64,000 nucleotides of DNA from Setoptus koraiensis (Eukaryota; Arthropoda). Every line of letters begins with the position of its first letter. The stretch's first letter is position 1. Both the position numbers and the translations under genes were made by a program. The notes beneath the pieces were generated by a model. It was not told the DNA's origin, made no database searches, and saw nothing but the letters and a program-made list of their open reading frames with translations. This document shows, in pieces, positions 9,655 to 21,443 of the stretch. The stretch lies in contig CM106586.1 in assembly GCA_048013815.1 (NCBI GenBank), positions 2,604,001 through 2,668,000 of the forward strand, in the 5' to 3' direction.

Positions 9655-12100
9655 AGCTAAAATGGCGTCACCGACTTAATGACGATCAATTGGGCAGAGT
9701 CAGTCGAAGATATACAATCTACTCAATCTCGATACTCAACTAAATCATGTTTATCGAACTATTTCTTTAATCTATTCCGATGGCATTGTTACAAAAACTC
9801 TGTCTTGCACAATGTGGTAACAATATCATAAAAACAAATAGCAAACTGGAGCCCAACCAACAATTTTGGGCCGCCGTAAGAGGAGCATTCGATTGCAGTA
9901 TCCATTCAATTTGAATTTTAGCAAAAACAAGACGCTAACAAACAACGCAAACGCGACAAATTACGTTTCGAAGCCTTATTGGAAGAATCCACTGGCAATG
10001 TTCCAAGTTAGCCCATTCAATAAGAATATTCAATTTACATTGACCAAAAGCCAGACAGCAGCGGCCCAGGCAACACCGGCGGCTGCTGCACCAGCAGCCT
10101 CAGGTTGATATCAATAATGGTTGTGGTTCAAAATTGTTGTGTCGAAAAATCTCAAGGTCTTGACATGCCCAAGATCTAGCAATGTTTGCACTACATATAA
10201 ACATCAGTCATCCAGTTAAATATATAACATTTCTCTAGCTTATGTTCGCGTACACAAATTATTTCAAAGCAATAACTTGGCGAGGTCTACTCATATGAAG
10301 GAAAGCATCATGGAATGAGCGTTTCTAGAACATAGATTACAATATTGGACCATTGGATAAGTCATTCGAACACTCAAAATCTCCATTGGTTTCGAGAAAA
10401 CAACGATCCGGATCATGATGAGCTGTGTATATTTTCACTTAGAATCCTTCCTGTTGTTTGAGAGCTGATGCTGCATCGACAACCAGCATCTCAGCTAATC
10501 CGATCCCCGGATCTAAGTGCAGAGAGGCCACCTTAAACTGCTACTTAATTGTGACCATACTTGTCGAATAAAATTATCTAGGTGCTGATATGCATCCTGT
10601 CTTGCGAATTAACATCACCTGTGAATTTCCACCATATTTGTAGTTGTGATAGCACTAGGTTCGACCGGTAGAAGCGCCGGAGTGTTCATATATGTGCTCA
10701 TGTCGCGACAGTAGGATTCGCCATTATGAGTCGCCACACGGAGGTAGTGCCTTGTGTACAAAATTCTGCATCAATCCTCTTTGAACATCGCAGATTTTTT
10801 GGCACTCTTTGGTGCTGGAAAGTTTGTATGTGATCGGCAGTACACCACAAGTTCTCGTCCATGGGGGCCATCTCTTGAGAACTCGAACCTCGCCAGATCT
10901 ATAATATTACATTGTATTATTATCTATGGGGTGTTTATTCTCATGAAATATCACAAGTGTGATCGCTATGAGCATGATATGGCTTATTCTAGTAATTGTT
11001 GGAACAATTGTCAGTGTGCAAACGGATGGTAACTGGCAGCGATCGTATTATACGATTCGTATGTCAGTAAAAGTCGAGGCGAACCGGGTGGATGGGATTT
11101 TGTTTTGAGCAGCAGGTAACAAAAGAGTAAGTGTAATCAGGGGACTGATTACACAGATAGAAAGTGAAAAATTGGCGCTGACATTGTGAGCTGCTGGCAG
11201 TTGTGAGTATTGTTGCGAACACAGTTGAATTGCATCCAGACAGTTACAAAGTTTTACTGTTTTAATAGAATGAGCTCGAGAGTTTTTTTGTTTTTCATGT
11301 GAGTTTGTTTGCTCTATATATGCCGCACACACACTGTATACCTCACATACTGCATATACTGTATATGTCTACTGTATACATGGGCAAACACTGTTCATTG
11401 TACAGCATTGTATATCAGGCAAACAGTTGGATGCTGCAGGAGCTCATCAAGTAAGATGCTGGCGAAAAGAAGAAAAAATAAAAAATGGTGGTACTGATGA
11501 GCACAAATACAGCGTAGCATAAAAGTATTGGCAACACGCAACCAACCAAAAGTATTGCAATTTGTATGGCAGTGCCACTTGTACTATACAATCGGGCTGT
11601 ACCTGACCACTGTACTGACAACAACAACAAGAATGGCCGTTGCGGGGAGAACTGGTCGAGTCAACGGTGCTCCCGACTCAGACAACAACAAGACAAGAAT
11701 ACTGGCCGGGCCGGATTCTTTTGCAACAGGTTTGGCTGTGCAGCGAACGCACACACTGCACTAGTACTAGTATACTATGTACTATATAGCGATACCAACA
11801 GCAACAGGTAAGCCGCTGGAAAGGGTAATGTGTGCTCCAGGACACCGATGATTTGCGGCGCAAAGGTGACCACAGAAAAAAAAAGCAGTTCAATCATCCA
11901 AATGCCATTCCACTGGCCTATTGCGAAGCCACTAGAATCAATTTATTGAAAGTTGAGACCCAAATGCTGCTGATAGAACCTCAGGCACCAACAGCCGGCA
12001 CCAACTGGCAATCACTGCGCACCTATAATAATAATCACTGTATCTGGATAAATTGACCAGCATGACAGATGCCCCATGACACATTTCCACTTGCACTACA
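9655..12100. other. Intergenic region upstream of the cadherin
   Basis: No gene is convincing here. The stretch includes copy A of a 99-bp direct repeat (9943-10041) inside an 80-residue frame that lacks an ATG at its track start. The last kilobase probably contains the cadherin promoter and 5' untranslated region. Short frames at 11309-12056 overlap on both strands and look random. Confidence 0.4.
9943..10041 (+). repeat. 99-bp direct repeat, copy A
   Basis: By eye this matches 18751-18849 at 91 of 99 positions with no gaps. It begins at CAACGCAAACGCGACAAA and ends at CAATTTACATT. The match stops abruptly at both ends. Two reading frames are open across it and neither is recognised. After copy A the frame runs on into an alanine-rich tail and stops at 10108. 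Confidence 0.85.
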
Positions 12101-15100
12101 ATGACAGATTTAAATTGTCCATCTATAAACAGAATATCACCCAGCTTGGTTAATACACGATACAAAATGAGAGCAAAGTTAAATTGCAGCACCGGCTCCC
12201 GGTTGCCAACACAGCAACGCCATGACATGCAACCAACAAAAACATTGCTTAGATGCCATCATTCTAACCAATCGTTGTTATTATTATTTATTTACATTAT
12301 AACTATCATTACTATAAGTATTATGTCATTAATTGTGCCTGTAACATTAGCCACTAGTCGGCCCACATTTATTCGTGATATGAATATGCACACTATCAAA
12401 GAGAACACACGAATAGGCGAAGAGATTTACACTCTGTTGGCACAAGATCCCGATGGCGCCAAAGTTTTATACGGTATAGAGGAAACAAATCTGTTTGGTG
12501 TGGACAAATACACTGGAAGAGTTAGAGTTATTAACAATATAGATTTTGAAACAACAGGTGCCAATTTAAGATTAGTTGTTACAGCTACCAGTGTGCCAAC
12601 GCCGCAACAGATACAACAAAAGATACAACCTCCTACAGTCAAAATGAGTATCGATGTTAATATATTAGATGAGAATGATAATACTCCTAAAATAAGTCAA
12701 ATTCGTCTCAACAAAAATAGTTCGCTCATTGATACATCATCGTTACTAAGGAAACCATTTAAATTAAATGTCAGCGAAGACATTCAGCCAAATACTATTC
12801 TAATAGAACAAATTCAAGCAAACGATAAAGACACCATCGGAGAAACACCCTTGACCGCTATCTGTATGCAATGTGAGCCGGAATTTGAATTATTTGAATC
12901 AAGCGAAGAAAAAGTCTCTAGTCAAAGTATTGTTGTAGCTTTGAGAACGAAAAGTCAACTCAGTTACATACCAAAGAACAATATTAGAAGCTTGACATTA
13001 CTGGTAACGGATGGAAAATTTAATTCAAGTCTCAATGTTGAGATAAACATTCTAGACAAACAAAATAAGCCACCGAACTTCATTGGATCAGTTTCAGCTA
13101 TTGTTCCTGAGAATGCGCCCATCGATACAAAAATTATGACCATAAAGGCCATCGATGGCGATGCCACAGGAGACTTATCATATCAGATAGATACAGAACA
13201 TCAGAGACAAGTAGTATATACGATGAAAGATCATGTTGATTTTCCAGGTGCTAGCAAATATTTCCGTTTGGATCATATAACTGGAGATCTAGTTGTGGCT
13301 AATAGACTTGATAGAGAGGAATTCTTTTCTTCTGGTGGTGTTATTACCTTTATAGTTAAAGCCACAGAGGTAATAAGTAATCAAAGACCAGCAACCATGA
13401 TAGATTTCGCGAACGGTCAAGTGGCCAATATCCTAGATCCTGATGATAGTGCCTCCAGTGAAACATTAATAAAAGTTTTGCTGACTGATGTCAACGATAA
13501 CAGTCCACAATGGCTCAACAATTCTGATGTAAACAGATCAGAAAGGAATAATTTCTTCAATTCTGCTTATCTCGATACGGGAAGAATATATGAGGTGAAC
13601 ATTGAAGAAAATTCTCCACCAGGTACACCTCTGGGCCTATTGGATATGTATGTACAAGATATTGATAGTGGTATCAATAATCAATTCAAGATTGAACTCA
13701 TTGACTCATCAGGAAAATTCGATGTAGAACCTAAGTCCGCTTCAGGATACACATCCGTCAGTTTGAGAGTGGCTAAACAGGAAAGCGGAAACTCTGCAAC
13801 ATTGCTTGACTATGAAAATCTGAATGAAAGGAAGTTTGTTCTGCAAGTTGTAGCAACTGAAACTTTTACTAAGGAACAATTTTCCTCGACAGCAACAGTG
13901 AGAGTTAATGTGATAAATATTAACGACAATCCGCCTGAATTCAGGGAACAATTTTATCGAGGCAACGTTAGAGAAGACGCCCCTAAAGGCCGTTCCATTC
14001 TATCTATCACAGCTACTGATAAGGATATGTCGGAAATTCATTACTCGTTGATTGGCCACACAGCTCATTTGTTCGACATAAACCCGATTACTGGACTTGT
14101 AACTGTGGCTCAGTGCGATAGGAATGTGGTAGGCATCATAGGATGCATAGATTACGAGACACAGAAACAGCATCATATACTTGTACAAGCAACTGACGGA
14201 CAGCTTAACGCCGTAGTCCCACTGACGATCTATGTTGAGGATGCCTCGGATAATCCACCAATTATGCTTAGAGATACCTATGAGGCGGTCATCGAAGAGG
14301 GATTTGAACGTTTTGAGCCACCATTAAAAGTAGAGGCCATAGATGACGATCTCACTTCAATCATAACCTATTCAATTATTGAAGGAAACTTTGAGGGTTT
14401 ATTCACCATTAACAATTCTACCGGAGAAATACAATTAACGCGAAAGATAAAACTCAGCAACAATGGCGAAAGTCCTTTGAAGCTTATAGTTCAAGCCACT
14501 GATGGATTGTACTATTCAAATGCCACCATAAAAATCGATGTGCTTGATTCTAATGACAATGCCCCGAAATTTCCTAGGGATATTTATCAATTAGAAATCC
14601 CTTTGAATAGACCAGAAAAACGAAATATACTTCGACTAACTGCTCACGACACTGATAAAGGCCTCAATGCCAAGTTGTCTTACAAAATACAGCGTGGCTC
14701 TTTCGGGATGTTTGCCATAGATGAAAATTCAGGCGATCTATCTATTGAGGACGGTGTCAAATTCGATTTAGATAAAAAATCCGAATACCATCTGGAAGTT
14801 ATAGCTTTTGATCATGGCCTTATTTCAAAGTCCGGCACGGCGAACGTTTATGTTAAATTAAGGGATATCAACAATAAGCCACCTCAATTTACACCAAACA
14901 TCCAGAAAGCTGAGATTTTCGAAAATGTTCCTCCTCGAACAGTGATCCATCGTCTTCAAGTTTCAGAATCTGTTTTAGAGACGGGAGTAAAGTTACAATT
15001 TCAATCCGAACTGATCGAGGCACGAGATAAAAATGGTAACGCAGTAGTAGATATTGATTCTTTGAGGCAAAAATTAAGTGTAGACATGAGCACGGGAGAC

Positions 15101-18100
15101 GTAATTGCTTACGAAAAGCTAGACCACGATCAAGTTGCCTATATCAATATGACAGTAAGTTTGAAAGAAGATTCTCTTTACGCATTGAATTCGAAATCTT
15201 ATGGATATTTACTGATATCAGTCAAAGATTACAATGATAATCCGCCCAGTTTCGCCGCACCGTGGTCCCTGCTCAAGCCTGAACTACATTTCACAATGAA
15301 CGAGGAAAAATCGATTGGTTCGGCACTAGCACAATTAGTGGCGAGCGACATAGATTCTAAGATAAGCTATTTCAAGATAGATGCTCCTAATGATTATTTC
15401 GAACTCTCATCGCCACAATCAGGCACAATTGTCAACAAGCGAGTGATAGATTACGATACACTTATGACTAATAGCTACGACGCACAGTCGGATGGTGTGA
15501 CAGTGTTAGGCAATATTTTGCATTTTAATGTGTCCGTATTCGACTCAGGAGTTCCTCTATTATCAGCTCAGGCGAGAATTTATGTAGAGATTTTACCCAT
15601 AAATGACTGTGATTGTAAATTCAATCAATCATTTTATACTGCCACTGTTAAAGAGAACTCTCCTGAAGGAACATTCGTAGTTCAAACGAGAGCACATGAT
15701 AATGATTGGGGCCAACATGGTAGATTACTGTACTGCCTTCATGAGAATAACGATCAATTCAAGTTGGATCCGTCTACGGGAACTTTGAGAGTTGGCTCAG
15801 GTGGGCTCACAGCAAGCAATCGTGAGAAGGTACAATCAACACTAACGATGCATGTCATTGCCACTGATAATCAAAGAGATCCCGGAAAATGCGAAGAAAT
15901 AGATCCATCAGAATCACGAACCTGTTCAGCTCCCATCAAGATCACAATTGAAGATATCAACGATAATCCACCCCAATTCAGTCAAAAGTTTTATGAATTC
16001 AAAGCTTACGATGGAGACTCTTCAATTGCACCTATTGCGAAGTTATCGATCAAAGATCTCGACTCTAAAATTCCTGCTTTTGCATCATCAAAGAGGATGG
16101 CAAATCAATACTCCTTCAGAATAATCTCCGGCAACATAAATGAAATGTTCAATATCACCGATCAAGGTCTTATATTCTCGATAAAGAGTTTGAATTCCAC
16201 TAGCCTGACAGAATTCCGTCTCAAAATAGTTGTGAGCCAACATCATTCATCCATCTTGAGTGACGAATGTGAGGTCACCATCAAAGTCACTCCAATGAAT
16301 AGACATAGCCCGGAGTTTATTTTGCCTGCCAACGGTCAGGCATTTGTGAATGAAAGTGGCCCTACTGATCTATTTGTCACCCAAGTAAAATGTAAGGATG
16401 ATGACTATGGACTTCCATCCGACGACTATAGCATACGATATTCTTTCAAAGTAAATGCCCTTGATGTTCAGGAAACCGACCAATTTATTATAGATTCAAA
16501 AACTGGAAATATTACTACAAAGGTTTCGCTGGATAGAGAGACGAAATCTTATTACCAACTTATTGTAGCCTGTAATGATAATGGTCTACCTCAGGCTCTC
16601 GAAACTTTGTCACTTATTAATGTTCATGTTCTAGACATTGATGACAACAAACCTGAATTTCTATTAAGCACTCATCAACTTCAGCAAAACAAACTTCGTC
16701 AACTTCAATATAAGACTTTGAATGCAGGAGGACAATTCAAAAGTAACTTTGCCGCACCTTTAGTTGTTGAGTTTCAAGTTGATGAAAAACAAGGCCGAAA
16801 TATGATAGTTGGTGAAATCAAGGCTATTGATCAAGATCAGATCAGTGGTCCTATGAGATATTGCATAATTGATGGCAATGAGTTTCAAGAGTTCTACATT
16901 GATAGAGATACAGGCATAATTTATGCCAATCAGACCCTAGATCGCGAGAAACAATCTTTTCATGATCTGACAATCAAAGCTGTTAATGATGGTCTAAGTT
17001 GTGAGGAACATATCAACAACTTGTCTATAAAATCATCAGCCTCTGCCAATCCAATTAACTCATTCAACCAATTCAATCAGTTGACTCAGAAGACAAATTA
17101 TGCCAATTTCGGTCCTAACTCTATCCATGGCTTCAAAGATAACTCTATGATAAAGGTTAGGATACAAGTGAATGATGTCAACGATAATAAACCAATCTTC
17201 AAGAAGAGCCATTATAAAGTAGGTGTTCGACATAGAGCATTAGTGAATACCTCAGTAACTCAGATTGTCGCTTTTGACCCGGACAATGGTATCAACGCAT
17301 CTGTAAGTTATACAATATCGGGGGTTTCATTGTATAAGAGGCAAAACCTTGGTAACAATAACAATAATCATTATGGCTTGCAACTAAAACAACGATTAGT
17401 TCAAAGTCCATTCCGAATAGATAAGAACGGTTATGTATATACAACTCAACTGTTAACTCAATATCCCTTAGCATCAATGTTCTCAATCAACATTGAGGCA
17501 CAAGAGAGAGTTCCTCCGCAAAGAATAGCTACAACAAAATTGGACATATGGACCTATGAAACTTATCATCAGGTCAGAATCAAAGTGAACATGAGAGTAA
17601 AGACAATTGAACAACGCAGAGATGAGATTGAGGATGTTATGTCAAATATTACTAAATGCAGTGCCATTATAAATGATATAAAGAGCTATTATGATACAAG
17701 TCGATGGATTATTAACAGTCACAATGCAGGCAAGGTTGTGGTCGGGGACGATCATGGTCATGTTGAATCAGCCAATGGTCACCTAAATTATCTCAATCAT
17801 AAATTAACCTTCAGCAAATTTAACGGCAATCTGCTTGGAAGCTCGAATGATGATCCTGAAGAAGCAACAGCTAGCAATCTATATTTGATATTTGTAGACG
17901 ACAATAATAGATTAATCAATCCACAGACTGTAATTGAAAGATTTGATGTTAGTAGTGCTCACCTGTTCAAATCTCAAGATGACAAAGAAACAGATCCGAA
18001 TAACAATCAGAGGGGCACATACTTTAGTATGCCAGTGCCTGAACCATTTATCGATAATATTGCACTGGCTTCTTCACAGTTAGAAAGCCTACAGCAGTAT

Positions 18101-18595
18101 TCAATATTGAGCAACGAAATTTTGGATGTACCAACACTATTTGTGATTGTCACAGCTTTTCTCACATTCATAGGATCTATTATGATGTGTATAGGTTGTT
18201 GTTGTATGAAGAATTGGTATAGAGATCATTTAGTCAGAAATGCCACTAAGAAGCTTATCAAACAGCATGCAGTTCAAGCCAAAATAAACGAACAAATGCT
18301 TGCGGCAGCAGCTATTGTGCAACAACAACAGGATATCATGTCGGCTTCTAGTGCAAATATGGCATCATTGGATGCTATTAATTGCACCAATAATAACAAT
18401 GAGAACATAAGTATTATCAGAGCTATGAATGCAAACAACACATCCACATTGCAAGGTATAGTTAATCAAGGAGCTCACCTCTATGATAATCCGAATAATG
18501 CTCTAATTGATGATACCGGACATAATAATGGAATGACAACTATACGCGGTGGTCTCACCAATGCTCAAAGAAGACAACAATTACCAAATGAGTGA
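12101..18595 (+). CDS. Large cadherin with 13-14 EC repeats, Cad87A/CDH23-like membrane-proximal region
   Basis: This is a single-exon cell-surface cadherin of 2164 codons, or 2122 from the better start. A hydrophobic signal segment (LLLLFIYIITIITISI) lies about 60-75 residues in, so the ATG at 12227 gives the most normal signal peptide; the frame is open from 12101. Thirteen calcium-binding linkers can be read (DENDNTP, DVNDNSP, NINDNPP, DINDNPP, DIDDNKP and degenerate forms such as PINDCDC and PMNRHSP), implying 13-14 EC domains. The last part before the membrane has the RRDEIEDVMSNIT-type motif found in Cad87A and CDH23-like cadherins. A single transmembrane helix at about 2010-2033 is followed by a CCC cluster and a 130-residue Q/N-rich tail with no catenin-binding motif that I recognise. 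It is probably an adhesion molecule of apical or microvillar type. The exact orthologue is uncertain. Confidence 0.85.
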   Translation: MTDLNCPSINRISPSLVNTRYKMRAKLNCSTGSRLPTQQRHDMQPTKTLLRCHHSNQSLLLLFIYIITIITISIMSLIVPVTLATSRPTFIRDMNMHTIKENTRIGEEIYTLLAQDPDGAKVLYGIEETNLFGVDKYTGRVRVINNIDFETTGANLRLVVTATSVPTPQQIQQKIQPPTVKMSIDVNILDENDNTPKISQIRLNKNSSLIDTSSLLRKPFKLNVSEDIQPNTILIEQIQANDKDTIGETPLTAICMQCEPEFELFESSEEKVSSQSIVVALRTKSQLSYIPKNNIRSLTLLVTDGKFNSSLNVEINILDKQNKPPNFIGSVSAIVPENAPIDTKIMTIKAIDGDATGDLSYQIDTEHQRQVVYTMKDHVDFPGASKYFRLDHITGDLVVANRLDREEFFSSGGVITFIVKATEVISNQRPATMIDFANGQVANILDPDDSASSETLIKVLLTDVNDNSPQWLNNSDVNRSERNNFFNSAYLDTGRIYEVNIEENSPPGTPLGLLDMYVQDIDSGINNQFKIELIDSSGKFDVEPKSASGYTSVSLRVAKQESGNSATLLDYENLNERKFVLQVVATETFTKEQFSSTATVRVNVININDNPPEFREQFYRGNVREDAPKGRSILSITATDKDMSEIHYSLIGHTAHLFDINPITGLVTVAQCDRNVVGIIGCIDYETQKQHHILVQATDGQLNAVVPLTIYVEDASDNPPIMLRDTYEAVIEEGFERFEPPLKVEAIDDDLTSIITYSIIEGNFEGLFTINNSTGEIQLTRKIKLSNNGESPLKLIVQATDGLYYSNATIKIDVLDSNDNAPKFPRDIYQLEIPLNRPEKRNILRLTAHDTDKGLNAKLSYKIQRGSFGMFAIDENSGDLSIEDGVKFDLDKKSEYHLEVIAFDHGLISKSGTANVYVKLRDINNKPPQFTPNIQKAEIFENVPPRTVIHRLQVSESVLETGVKLQFQSELIEARDKNGNAVVDIDSLRQKLSVDMSTGDVIAYEKLDHDQVAYINMTVSLKEDSLYALNSKSYGYLLISVKDYNDNPPSFAAPWSLLKPELHFTMNEEKSIGSALAQLVASDIDSKISYFKIDAPNDYFELSSPQSGTIVNKRVIDYDTLMTNSYDAQSDGVTVLGNILHFNVSVFDSGVPLLSAQARIYVEILPINDCDCKFNQSFYTATVKENSPEGTFVVQTRAHDNDWGQHGRLLYCLHENNDQFKLDPSTGTLRVGSGGLTASNREKVQSTLTMHVIATDNQRDPGKCEEIDPSESRTCSAPIKITIEDINDNPPQFSQKFYEFKAYDGDSSIAPIAKLSIKDLDSKIPAFASSKRMANQYSFRIISGNINEMFNITDQGLIFSIKSLNSTSLTEFRLKIVVSQHHSSILSDECEVTIKVTPMNRHSPEFILPANGQAFVNESGPTDLFVTQVKCKDDDYGLPSDDYSIRYSFKVNALDVQETDQFIIDSKTGNITTKVSLDRETKSYYQLIVACNDNGLPQALETLSLINVHVLDIDDNKPEFLLSTHQLQQNKLRQLQYKTLNAGGQFKSNFAAPLVVEFQVDEKQGRNMIVGEIKAIDQDQISGPMRYCIIDGNEFQEFYIDRDTGIIYANQTLDREKQSFHDLTIKAVNDGLSCEEHINNLSIKSSASANPINSFNQFNQLTQKTNYANFGPNSIHGFKDNSMIKVRIQVNDVNDNKPIFKKSHYKVGVRHRALVNTSVTQIVAFDPDNGINASVSYTISGVSLYKRQNLGNNNNNHYGLQLKQRLVQSPFRIDKNGYVYTTQLLTQYPLASMFSINIEAQERVPPQRIATTKLDIWTYETYHQVRIKVNMRVKTIEQRRDEIEDVMSNITKCSAIINDIKSYYDTSRWIINSHNAGKVVVGDDHGHVESANGHLNYLNHKLTFSKFNGNLLGSSNDDPEEATASNLYLIFVDDNNRLINPQTVIERFDVSSAHLFKSQDDKETDPNNNQRGTYFSMPVPEPFIDNIALASSQLESLQQYSILSNEILDVPTLFVIVTAFLTFIGSIMMCIGCCCMKNWYRDHLVRNATKKLIKQHAVQAKINEQMLAAAAIVQQQQDIMSASSANMASLDAINCTNNNNENISIIRAMNANNTSTLQGIVNQGAHLYDNPNNALIDDTGHNNGMTTIRGGLTNAQRRQQLPNE

Positions 18596-19165
18596 GTTAA
18601 TACAATTGATACTAGTTTTTTCTTTATACATTTCTGTCAAGACCGATACTAACTTGTTCAAAACGCTTTCGATAATTCAGCGACCCACTAAACCAGAAGA
18701 TACAGCCCACCTCTTGGGAAGAAGAAAAGATGGCGGCGAACAATGACAATCAACGCAAACGCGACAAACTACACTTTGAAGCCTTATTGGAAGAATCCAC
18801 TGACCATGTTTCAAGTTAGTCCATTCAATAAGAATATTCAATTTACATTTGGCCATCGAATAAAGTCTATATTACCATAGGCCCGAGCAAGATATTTTAC
18901 TTCTTTTTTTCCGAAGTGTATCGTGGCTCAACCTAATGGAGCCATTTCAGTAGAGGAATCTCATGAAGACAACCATATAGATATGGATGTGGTGAATAAA
19001 TTTATCTTTTTATTAAATTTTTTGTTTAAAGCTCTTCTTCTGCAGGTTTTGTGGTTCGTTTCACTTTTATTGACTGTTCGTCGTTAGATAGCTTATACGT
19101 TTCTTTGCACTATATAGTATGACAAGTGTTGTTGCAATGTTATCGAGAATAGATGGAATATAAAT
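18596..19165. other. Convergent 3' flanks of cadherin and VPS45
   Basis: Candidate cadherin poly(A) signals are AATAAA at 18859-18864 and 18995-19000. A minus-strand AATAAA (TTTATT at 19066-19071) lies 95 bases past the VPS45 stop. Repeat copy B lies between the cadherin stop and its first poly(A) signal. Confidence 0.5.
18751..18849 (+). repeat. 99-bp direct repeat, copy B
   Basis: This is the partner of 9943-10041, in the same orientation with about eight substitutions. It lies in the probable 3' untranslated region of the cadherin. Just upstream, ATG at 18730 opens a 29-residue frame through it, ending at the same TAG present in copy A. Confidence 0.85.
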
Positions 19166-21194
19166 CTATGATTCTTTTTCCTTCATGGCGTCTGTTACCT
19201 CTTCAATGAAAGAACTGAAATTATGTATTGAGGTACCACCGAGAATAATTTTTAGTTTTGTTTGACTTTGATTGACTTTTTCCACACATAATGCCTCATC
19301 ATATGTCGCACCACCTATGACGAATATGACCAACTCTTGTAGGTCATTCTTTGATTGCTGTATAGTTTCATTTTGATGAATAAATTGTGATTCTTTCAGT
19401 TTACATCTCCGGGCATCCTCAATTATTTTGTACATTGTTGGACGATATCTAGTTAGAACGTTATCAATACCTCGGAGGCCCTGAGCTAGCTTGCGAGTAA
19501 AAGATTCTACTTTGACTTTCACAATTTCATCGAATTGACTGGTCGCCTTCGACAAAGAGAACTCTCTTAGATATCTGATAAACTTGATATTTCCGAATCA
19601 TGAAGAAAAAAAAAATAGTTTGTTACATCGCAAAATCATCCATCATAGTTGAAAATAGTCAACATTTTTTTTTTGACTCACCTCAATATCTTCGGCTGTA
19701 ATATCCGGCCTACCTTTAAGTAGCTGAATCAAACCTTTGGTATTATTATCTGAAGAGCCTGTCTTACATAAACAGTATAAGGAAACCAACCTGAGCGCGT
19801 CAATAGGACGGACTGTATTGCATGAGATCAGCGGTCGAATCTTTTTCAATATATCATCTGAGAATGAACTACAAGCAATCTCTTGCTCACATTCTGATAT
19901 AGCAAATAAGTTGTGCTCTTTCACTATTCTGGACAATTCACCTAGAATCAAAACATGATTCTTCACATAACTGGAAATTCTCTTTGTCTCAGGCCTTTCT
20001 TGTATGAAACGTTTCATATCACCAATGGTCTTGGTGCTCTGTTGTTTGTATTGTTGCGAATGATTACGAATGGCGTCAAATTCCATTTTAAGATTTGATC
20101 CCACTTCTCCATAATTTAAAGTGCAGTTTCTTTCGAAGAATTCATCCTGTTCGGTTGATATAATCAACTCTTTAGGATATTGAGGTTTGCGATCGGGTAT
20201 GTTTGACAGATTAACTCTGTTATTAACTATATTCAATTGCTCATGCAACATTGCTTGATAAGTCCACTTGTTGATAATCGGTGTTATGAGATCAATTCTT
20301 CTATCTAGGATTAGTAATACTGAAGTAGGGTTTGGTGCGCAATTCGCTCTGAAAGTAGGATTCAAGGTCTCTTCTTGTTTCAATAGAATCCTTATTCTGT
20401 CGGCTAATAATCTACACATTACCGACTGAGTTTGATACCTGATCACTGGATACACTCGTAGGGCCAGAAGGACACTGGCTAAACCCTCCGAAGCTCTCGA
20501 TAGGCCCTCAGATTTCCACATATTTTTCTTGAGATCATAACAACTCTTAAATAAATTAAGTGAAAAAATTGTTGGAGTTATTGCTATGTAGTCCATTGGA
20601 AGTTCGAGTAGATATCGGACGACTTCATTTCCGTCTGCCTCTGCGATCTTACTAACATGATCGGGAGACAATCTTCCAGTGAAATCTAGAACGTACAGAC
20701 ATAATATTGGAGAATACAAAGAGTTATTTTTTGGGAAGTTGAATTTGGTAATTATCGATGATAATAATTTCATTGAACACTTACACAGATAGTAGGTTCT
20801 ATAATGGGGTGAGCTTAACTCTCTGCACAAAAGATCGATGTTAGCTTTTGTAGGTCTTAGTAAAGCCAGACATTTCAGATATTTCAGACTGTCCTTAGAA
20901 TATCCAATATCTTCAATACGTTCAAACATGTAAACTTCCCTCATCAGCATCTCTGATCTTGAACATCCAACGCTCATCACGGAAGTCTAAGCAAAATTAT
21001 AAGATGAGATTATTTTATTGTATTTTACAATCATCGTGAGTTGAATATGGTGGCAACAATTGAAACATCTCAGCAATGTTTTGCAATCAATGCGGACTTA
21101 CTGTTACTTCATCCAAAAGCATGGTCTTCATTCCCGTGCCCGAGGTTTGAGTGATACTGTCTATGCATGATCTGAGTGGTCTGATGAGGTCCAT
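19166..21194 (-). CDS. Vps45: VPS45, Sec1/Munc18-family vacuolar sorting protein
   Basis: VPS45 is the Sec1/Munc18 partner of endosomal syntaxins and controls SNARE assembly in endosome and trans-Golgi traffic. Three exons on the minus strand can be read. Exon 1 is 21194-21102 (31 codons, GTAAGT donor). Exon 2 is 20986-19682 (TTTTGCTTAG acceptor, GAG|GTGAGT donor). Exon 3 is about 19582-19166. Both junctions are phase 0. The product is about 604 residues, near the 570 of human VPS45. Diagnostic blocks are YMFERIEDI, LRPTKANIDLL, ILDRRIDLITPIINKWTYQAMLHE (positions 20306-20235), NLKMEFD, HVLILGELSRIV and, at the end, FVIGGATYDEAL and ILGGTSIHN. The TYQAMLHE and GGATY-EAL blocks separate it from VPS33. 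The exon 3 acceptor (ATATCAAG|TTT) was chosen by phase and is the least certain point. Confidence 0.93.
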
Positions 21195-21443
21195 GGAATC
21201 CCCAACTTATTTTGTAACGTAGAAAAATAACAATTTTTTTTCTTATATTCTAGCTATATAGTCTTTGCTAATAAAGAAGATAAACAACAAAATTTTGGCT
21301 GTTATCGTTGCATTATTCCTTGCAATGAAATATGATCAGCTGGTCAGAAAACAACTGAGTTAGCGCAACAATCATTGCGCAAATGTAAGGCTACTGTGAG
21401 AAGGTTAGATTGGAAGCTTATCACTACTATTAATGAATTCACA
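21195..21443. promoter_or_regulatory. Bidirectional promoter between VPS45 and XRCC2-like gene
   Basis: Only 249 bases separate the divergent start codons at 21194 (-) and 21444 (+), so both promoters must lie here or in the first introns. No TATA box or clear initiator stands out. A CAGCTG E-box is present near 21339. Confidence 0.5.

Noticed and set aside
10860-10900. Sequence resembling a tRNA T-loop (GAACTCGAACCTCGC)
   Set aside because: The flanking bases do not pair into a T-stem and no anticodon or acceptor stem can be drawn.
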